In this document: positions 25,895 through 29,243 of the stretch, one piece after another
How positions within the stretch are numbered: the first letter of the stretch is position 1
How the letters are laid out: every line of letters begins with the position of its first letter
Source of the DNA: an uncultured Lachnospiraceae bacterium
GTDB lineage: Bacteria > Bacillota > Clostridia > Lachnospirales > Lachnospiraceae
Assembly (NCBI GenBank): GCA_900539175.1
Contig: UQAW01000048.1
Location: 1 to 29,243 of the forward strand
Length of the DNA stretch: 29,243 nucleotides
Reading direction: 5' to 3'
Notes under the pieces: model-generated
The model's input: the letters and a program-made list of their open reading frames with translations, nothing else
The model's database searches: none
What the model was told of the DNA's origin: nothing
Position numbers and translations under genes: made by a program

Positions 25895-25928
25895 GGGTGC
25901 TGCAGAATAATTTTGCAGCACCCTTTTC
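25895..25928. terminator. Bidirectional terminator after the purine operon
   Basis: GGGTGCTGCA (25895-25904) pairs with TGCAGCACCC (25914-25923) around a 9-base loop and ends in TTTTC. On the other strand the stem is followed by TCTTTTCTTC, so it can also end the converging transcript of the small minus-strand gene. Confidence 0.88.
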
Positions 25929-25949
25929 GGGTAAGCGGTGATCAATCAA

Positions 25950-26120
25950 TTACTGTCTGATATAGACACCCTGTGATTCAATCCAGTCGTCCAACTCCTG
26001 GATGGTGTCCTGTGCCCAGGTTTCACTTAATTTGCCGGGAGATTCTGTGACCTCTTTCGGTATCTGATTCGAAGATTCAGCATCGGGGACCGGAGGAATA
26101 TTGAATTTTTTCGTACTCAT
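25950..26120 (-). CDS. Small 56-residue protein of unknown function
   Basis: Reading leftward from the ATG at 26120, the gene encodes 56 residues starting MSTKKFNIPPVPDAESSNQ and ending in WIESQGVYIRQ. The N-terminal half is rich in Pro, Ser and Glu and probably disordered; the C-terminal half (from about 30) looks helical and has two tryptophans. There is no signal peptide, cysteine or membrane segment. AAAGGAG lies 10 bases before the ATG. A second ATG three codons upstream is too near the ribosome site. A consensus promoter and a leader hairpin upstream, and a terminator downstream, support a real gene. I recognise no family. Confidence 0.75.
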   Translation of the reverse strand: MSTKKFNIPPVPDAESSNQIPKEVTESPGKLSETWAQDTIQELDDWIESQGVYIRQ

Positions 26121-26141
26121 AAAGATCATGCTCCTTTCTGA

Positions 26142-26184
26142 AAAGGCGCTGCAGCAGAAATAATCCTTCCGCTGCAGCGCCTTT
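26142..26184 (-). terminator. Leader hairpin before the 56-residue gene
   Basis: A perfect 14-bp GC-rich stem (arms 26142-26155 and 26171-26184, with GCGCTGCAGC) closes a 15-base loop. On the minus strand it begins about 20 bases after the predicted start, is followed by TTTT, and ends only five bases before the ribosome site. It may act as an attenuator, or as a structure that protects the mRNA. Confidence 0.65.
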
Positions 26185-26209
26185 GCTGCATTTATGATTG
26201 GATACTTTT

Positions 26210-26238
26210 ATTATAGAAAATAAGGGGGAAGTTGTCAA
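26210..26238 (-). promoter_or_regulatory. Consensus sigma-A promoter for the 56-residue gene
   Basis: On the minus strand TTGACA (26238-26233) and TATAAT (26215-26210) are exact consensus hexamers with a 17-base spacer. The start would be near 26203. This is the best-matching promoter in the window. Confidence 0.85.
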
Positions 26239-26273
26239 TTATACTCTGGGCTTTTGCTTGACAGAGAAAAGTT

Positions 26274-26795
26274 TTATTTGCTTATTTTTGATTTTTGACA
26301 GAGACAGACAGCGCTTATCACATCTGCAACAAAAATCAAATGTAATATGATAAATAGTAAAGTTGTCTCTTTTGATAAAATCCCTTTTTTGGATAGTTTT
26401 ACGGCAGCATTTATCCCATACACGGATGAAGTCAGCATCAGGAAAAAATCAATAACAGCCAGAAACAGAATCAGTATAGGCGAAATGAATAAAAGAGCAG
26501 GCACAACCATCGCGAACACAAGACAGATTCCTATGACAAATACCCCGATATAAAAAGGAATATGCGCCAACTTAATAACCATATCATAAAACGCCAATTT
26601 GCATTCGGACTCTTCAGAAGGATAGGTACAGGCATTCCAAATGTTGAGTCCGTAAACAACAACGGTTAAAGGGAGATATGCAGTTAAGAGGAATTCCTGA
26701 ATTTTTGGTTGTTCACCGGGCAATATGGTCAATAAAATGAATAAGTATGGCCATATCATCAAAAGAACAGGGAAGATTTTTCTTATTTTTTTCAT
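26274..26795 (-). CDS. Membrane protein of unknown function
   Basis: A 173-residue hydrophobic protein with about four transmembrane helices (roughly 8-26, 38-53, 80-118 possibly as two, and 142-165) and a lysine-rich C terminus. I do not recognise a family. The ATG at 26795 has a modest ribosome site (AAGGCGG). Its own promoter is visible upstream, and the small 56-residue gene follows downstream on the same strand. No terminator was seen between them, so readthrough is possible. Confidence 0.7.
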   Translation of the reverse strand: MKKIRKIFPVLLMIWPYLFILLTILPGEQPKIQEFLLTAYLPLTVVVYGLNIWNACTYPSEESECKLAFYDMVIKLAHIPFYIGVFVIGICLVFAMVVPALLFISPILILFLAVIDFFLMLTSSVYGINAAVKLSKKGILSKETTLLFIILHLIFVADVISAVCLCQKSKISK

Positions 26796-26840
26796 AAGGT
26801 TACCGCCTTTTCAATGTTTGAAGTTTGATAAACTGGGTTT

Positions 26841-26869
26841 ATTATATCAAAATATGCAGGTTTTGAGAA
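26841..26869 (-). promoter_or_regulatory. Promoter of the membrane protein gene
   Basis: On the minus strand TTCTCA (26869-26864) lies 17 bases from a perfect TATAAT (26846-26841). The -35 matches in four of six positions. Confidence 0.55.
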
Positions 26870-26923
26870 TATGGTATTACAAAATATGATGCGGTGTTTC
26901 TGCCAATACATCTTCTAAAGCAA

Positions 26924-26952
26924 TTTACATTTTATCAGATCAATGATAAACT
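26924..26952 (+). promoter_or_regulatory. Candidate promoter with an overlapping palindrome before the glycosyltransferase
   Basis: TTTACA (26924-26929) and TAAACT (26947-26952) have a 17-base spacer. Overlapping them is the inverted repeat TTTATCA-N6-TGATAAA (26931-26950), which has the form of a repressor site. Both are weak on their own. Confidence 0.35.
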
Positions 26953-26967
26953 AATAACATAGTGTCC

Positions 26968-27004
26968 GGGTCAAAAGGTATTTTGCCTTCTATGATACAC
27001 GGAT
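26968..27004 (+). repeat. Hairpin repeat, copy 1 (degenerate stem)
   Basis: GGGTCAAAAGGTATTTTG followed by CCTT and CTATGATACACGGAT. It matches copy 2 (29199-29235) over nearly its full length; the differences are in the 3' arm of the stem, which pairs poorly here. It lies in the leader of the glycosyltransferase gene. Confidence 0.8.
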
Positions 27005-27026
27005 AAAGGATAAGGATTGGAGCAAT

Positions 27027-27731
27027 ATGGACAAACTATATATTATAATTCCGGCTTACAATGAAGAGGCTAATATTGAAAAAGTGATTGAACAGTGGTA
27101 TCCCATCGCAGAAACGCATAACGGACAGATGGTTATCATTGATGATGGGAGTAAGGACCGTACATATGAAATTCTGCGGCAAAAGGAGAAGACCCATCCG
27201 CTTCTTACGGCTGTGACAAAGAAAAACGGAGGACACGGCGCCACAATTTTGTATGGATATCGTTATGCTCTGGAGCATCATGCGGACTATATTTTTCAGA
27301 CAGATTCGGATGGGCAGACGCTGCCGGAAGAGTTTGAGGTGTTTTGGGCAAATCGAAAGCGGTATGATATGGTCATCGGACAGAGAAGAAACCGGGAGGA
27401 CGGATTTGACAGACTGGTAGTAACCCGGGTGCTGCGTCTGGTCATAGGGGTATGTTTCCGGGTAAGGATTCCGGATGCCAATACGCCGTATCGTCTGATG
27501 AAAGGTGAGACGTTGGCACGGTATCTGTACCTGATTCCGGAGGATTTCAATCTGACGAATGTATTGATATCCGTGATTTTTGCCAGAAAGGGATGCAAAA
27601 TCAAATGGTTTCCTGTTACCTTCCGTCCGCGGCAGGGAGGTAAGAATTCTCTGAATATGAAGAAGATTACGAAGATTGGATTTCAGGCGGTGAAGGATTT
27701 TCGGCGAATGAATAAAGTATTACAGAAGTGA
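27027..27731 (+). CDS. Family 2 glycosyltransferase (DPM1-like)
   Basis: The 234-residue GT-A enzyme has the start LYIIIPAYNEEANIEKVIE, the DDGS nucleotide site (39-42), the metal-binding D93-x-D95 (QTDSDGQ) and the later ANTPYRLM and PVTFRPRQGGKNSLN segments, which resemble dolichol- or undecaprenyl-phosphate sugar transferases. No transmembrane helix follows the catalytic domain, so it is soluble or peripheral. It would transfer a sugar from a nucleotide donor to a lipid carrier or glycan; donor and acceptor are unknown. GGAG lies before the ATG. No other cell-envelope genes are next to it. Confidence 0.85.
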   Translation: MDKLYIIIPAYNEEANIEKVIEQWYPIAETHNGQMVIIDDGSKDRTYEILRQKEKTHPLLTAVTKKNGGHGATILYGYRYALEHHADYIFQTDSDGQTLPEEFEVFWANRKRYDMVIGQRRNREDGFDRLVVTRVLRLVIGVCFRVRIPDANTPYRLMKGETLARYLYLIPEDFNLTNVLISVIFARKGCKIKWFPVTFRPRQGGKNSLNMKKITKIGFQAVKDFRRMNKVLQK

Positions 27732-27741
27732 GGGATGAATC

Positions 27742-27981
27742 TTGCGTTTGATGGAATTTAAGATGGAGAGGCAGGGACTTCTGGAGGTCGGGGAGGAAGT
27801 TCATGTAACGGAGAGCCAGCTTCCTACGTCTTACTATTATACGATTGTGCCCGCGGTAGCCATGAGCAAAAATTATCCGGCATATGAACGACTGAAGTCT
27901 ACTCAGGGCGTTGTAAAAGAAATCAATCAGACCAGCAGGGGGTATTATACGATTGTCGAATTCGATGAAGATGAGCCGTAA
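27742..27981 (+). CDS. Small conserved-looking protein of unknown function
   Basis: A 79-residue acidic protein, probably mostly beta-strand, resembling a small barrel in its alternation (EEVHVTES, YYTIVPAVAMS, GVVKEINQTSRGYYTIVEFDED). No family is recognised. The start is TTG at 27742, with AGGG 7 bases upstream, rather than the ATG at 27751. It follows the glycosyltransferase by 10 bases and overlaps the DNA glycosylase, so these three are likely one operon. Confidence 0.7.
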   Translation: MRLMEFKMERQGLLEVGEEVHVTESQLPTSYYYTIVPAVAMSKNYPAYERLKSTQGVVKEINQTSRGYYTIVEFDEDEP

Positions 27982-28471
27982 GGAAGAACGGCAGGAACAC
28001 ACGATTGAACCGGTATATGACAGCCGGTCGAGGATTTTGATTCTGGGAAGCTTTCCTTCCGTGAAGTCCAGGGAGTCCGGCTTTTTTTACGGACATCCGC
28101 AGAACCGTTTCTGGAAGGTGCTGGCCGGATTATGTACATGTACTGTGCCGGTAACTATTGAGGAAAAGCGGGAGTTTTTGCTGGAACATGGAATTGCAGT
28201 CTGGGATGTGATCGCTTCCTGTACGATTGTGGGTTCCAGTGACAGCAGTATTCGTGATGTGGTTCCCAATGATTTGGGAAGGATTCTAAGCGGCGGCAGG
28301 ATACGGCAGATTTTTACGAATGGAGGGACATCGGATAAACTTTATCAGAGATATCTGGAGCCGGTGACAGGAATTCAGGCGATAAAATTGCCGTCCACCA
28401 GTCCTGCCAATGCGGCATGGTCTGTGGAGCGGCTGATGGAAGCATGGAAGATCTGCTTGTCATTTTTATAA
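27965..28471 (+). CDS. DNA-deoxyinosine (hypoxanthine) glycosylase, uracil-DNA glycosylase superfamily
   Basis: The 168-residue protein excises deaminated bases, chiefly hypoxanthine, from DNA. GSFPSVKSRESGFFYGHPQNRFWKVL contains the first active-site motif (GSFP.S with the HPxNRFW block), and LPSTSPANAAWS is the second; both match the family 6 UDG/deoxyinosine glycosylase type. The start is uncertain: ATG at 27965 or 27971, with no clear ribosome site because it lies within the end of the previous gene, which suggests translational coupling. Confidence 0.88.
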   Translation: MKMSRKEERQEHTIEPVYDSRSRILILGSFPSVKSRESGFFYGHPQNRFWKVLAGLCTCTVPVTIEEKREFLLEHGIAVWDVIASCTIVGSSDSSIRDVVPNDLGRILSGGRIRQIFTNGGTSDKLYQRYLEPVTGIQAIKLPSTSPANAAWSVERLMEAWKICLSFL

Positions 28472-28484
28472 AAACTGCTATAAT
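28457..28484 (+). promoter_or_regulatory. Promoter inside the end of the glycosylase gene
   Basis: TTGTCA (28457-28462) is 16 bases from a perfect TATAAT (28479-28484). It lies upstream of the 75-residue gene and probably also drives the csoR-type gene. Confidence 0.7.
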
Positions 28485-28546
28485 AAACAGAGCGTTTGAT
28501 CCGATGATCTGCAAAAAGGTGCTTGGTGGGAAGAGAGGTTTTTAAG

Positions 28547-28774
28547 ATGAAAACGTATGAAGCGGTCTGGGAGATTTTTAATCTCTGTTCGAATAATCAG
28601 ATGCGGGATGTGTTTATAGAAGAAGTGGAACTGGAGGACCCGGAGACTTATGTGTGCAGCAAATTCCGTGACAAGGAATTTTCCTATGAGAAAAGTGTGC
28701 TTCTAGATGGGTCCCTCGTATTTGATATCATGACTACAGGAATCAGACAGCGGTATACCTTTACCGAGATCTGA
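28547..28774 (+). CDS. Small protein of unknown function
   Basis: A 75-residue acidic protein beginning MKTYEAVWEIFNLCSNNQMR. It has two cysteines and no membrane segment or signal peptide; the second half looks like beta-strands (SVLLDGSLVFDIMTTGIRQRYTF). I do not recognise a family. GAGAGG lies 8 bases before the ATG at 28547, which is better than the in-frame start at 28523. Its own promoter is just upstream, and the copper-type repressor gene follows after 69 bases. Confidence 0.75.
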   Translation: MKTYEAVWEIFNLCSNNQMRDVFIEEVELEDPETYVCSKFRDKEFSYEKSVLLDGSLVFDIMTTGIRQRYTFTEI

Positions 28775-28843
28775 TTGACGTATTGGTTTGGAGGAATCCG
28801 GTTATCCTGATCGTAATTCAAAAGAAAAGGACGTAAGAAGGTT

Positions 28844-29194
28844 ATGGAAGAGCATTTATCACACGGGATTCATAAGCATGTACTGGAGGATGGAACTGTG
28901 GTGGAACACAGCCACGAACATGTTCACACGCACACACATCAGAATACGAAGGCAGTGCTGAATCGTCTGTCACGGGCAATCGGTCATCTGGAATCAATCA
29001 AACGTATGGTGGAGGACGGCAGAGACTGCAGTGAGGTGTTGATTCAACTTTCAGCAGTAAAGTCGGCGATCAATAACACCGGTAAGGTTATTCTCCAGGA
29101 TCACATTGAACATTGTATTGTGGACGCTGTGGAGAGCGGGGACAAAGAAGCCCTTGAGGAACTGAGCAAGGCGATTGACCGTTTTATTAAATGA
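28844..29194 (+). CDS. csoR: CsoR/FrmR-family metal-sensing repressor with histidine-rich N terminus
   Basis: The 116-residue helical protein has the CsoR core at about 36-116. The metal ligands of Cu(I)-sensing CsoR are present: C62 (RDCSEVLIQLSAVKSAI), H87 and C91 (DHIEHC). Before it lies a 32-residue extension with ten histidines (HGIHKH, EHSHEHVHTHTH), unusual for a minimal CsoR and able to bind extra metal. Copper or another soft metal would release it from DNA. No copper ATPase or chaperone gene is in view; the target may lie downstream, beyond the window. AGAAGG precedes the ATG. Confidence 0.87.
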   Translation: MEEHLSHGIHKHVLEDGTVVEHSHEHVHTHTHQNTKAVLNRLSRAIGHLESIKRMVEDGRDCSEVLIQLSAVKSAINNTGKVILQDHIEHCIVDAVESGDKEALEELSKAIDRFIK

Positions 29195-29198
29195 TGTT

Positions 29199-29235
29199 GG
29201 GGTCAAAAGGTATTTTGACCCCTATGATACACGGA
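29199..29235 (+). repeat. Hairpin repeat, copy 2 (perfect stem)
   Basis: GGGGTCAAAA pairs with TTTTGACCCC around GGTA, then the tail CTATGATACACGGAT follows, the same as in copy 1 (26968-27004). It starts four bases after the csoR stop and could serve as its 3' end, but there is no T-run. Confidence 0.85.
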
Positions 29236-29243
29236 TTGCTCCG

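Noticed and set aside
1..29243. Mobile elements, prophage, CRISPR array or defence island
   Set aside because: No transposase, integrase, phage gene, regularly spaced repeat array or Cas-like protein was seen; the genes are metabolic and regulatory.

Overview
The window looks like chromosomal DNA from a gut Firmicute of the Lachnospiraceae type (Clostridia). The grounds are moderate GC with AT-rich gaps, strong AGGAGG ribosome sites, near-consensus sigma-A promoters, an SLH-anchored glycosidase, a beta-glucuronidase close to the E. coli enzyme, and protein sequences of the clostridial kind. No IS element, phage gene, rRNA or CRISPR array was seen. Everything is on the + strand except two genes at 25950-26795.

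Region 1 (1-6169) is a hexuronide operon: a GPH-family symporter, a GH2 beta-glucuronidase, UxuA and UxuB. It imports glucuronides, releases glucuronic acid and converts fructuronate to 2-keto-3-deoxygluconate. UxaC, KdgK and KdgA are not in view. Two tRNA genes (Glu-TTC, Cys-GCA) with their own promoter and terminator follow (6253-6522). Region 2 (6791-11773) is one very large secreted, S-layer-anchored enzyme with a GH127-type catalytic core.

Region 3 (11834-23622) is a nitrogen-scavenging block. It holds a complete urease operon with fused gamma and beta subunits (ureAB-C-E-F-G-D), an unrecognised 147-residue gene, an AraC-type response regulator without a kinase beside it, the five-gene urea ABC transporter urtABCDE, and a cytidylate-kinase-like gene. 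Urea taken up by UrtABCDE would be hydrolysed by the urease. In both leaders (ureAB and urtA) a terminator-like hairpin stands just before the first gene, which suggests control by attenuation.

Region 4 (23717-25923) is a purine operon under a ZTP riboswitch. The two activities usually fused in PurH are on separate genes here: a PurO-type IMP cyclohydrolase and a stand-alone AICAR formyltransferase.

Region 5 (25924-29243) holds a 56-residue minus-strand gene with a perfect TTGACA-17-TATAAT promoter and a leader hairpin, a four-helix membrane protein, a family 2 glycosyltransferase, a deoxyinosine DNA glycosylase, two small unknown genes, and a CsoR-family copper-type repressor with a histidine-rich N-terminal extension. 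Two copies of a roughly 37-bp hairpin repeat lie in direct orientation on either side of the last five genes.
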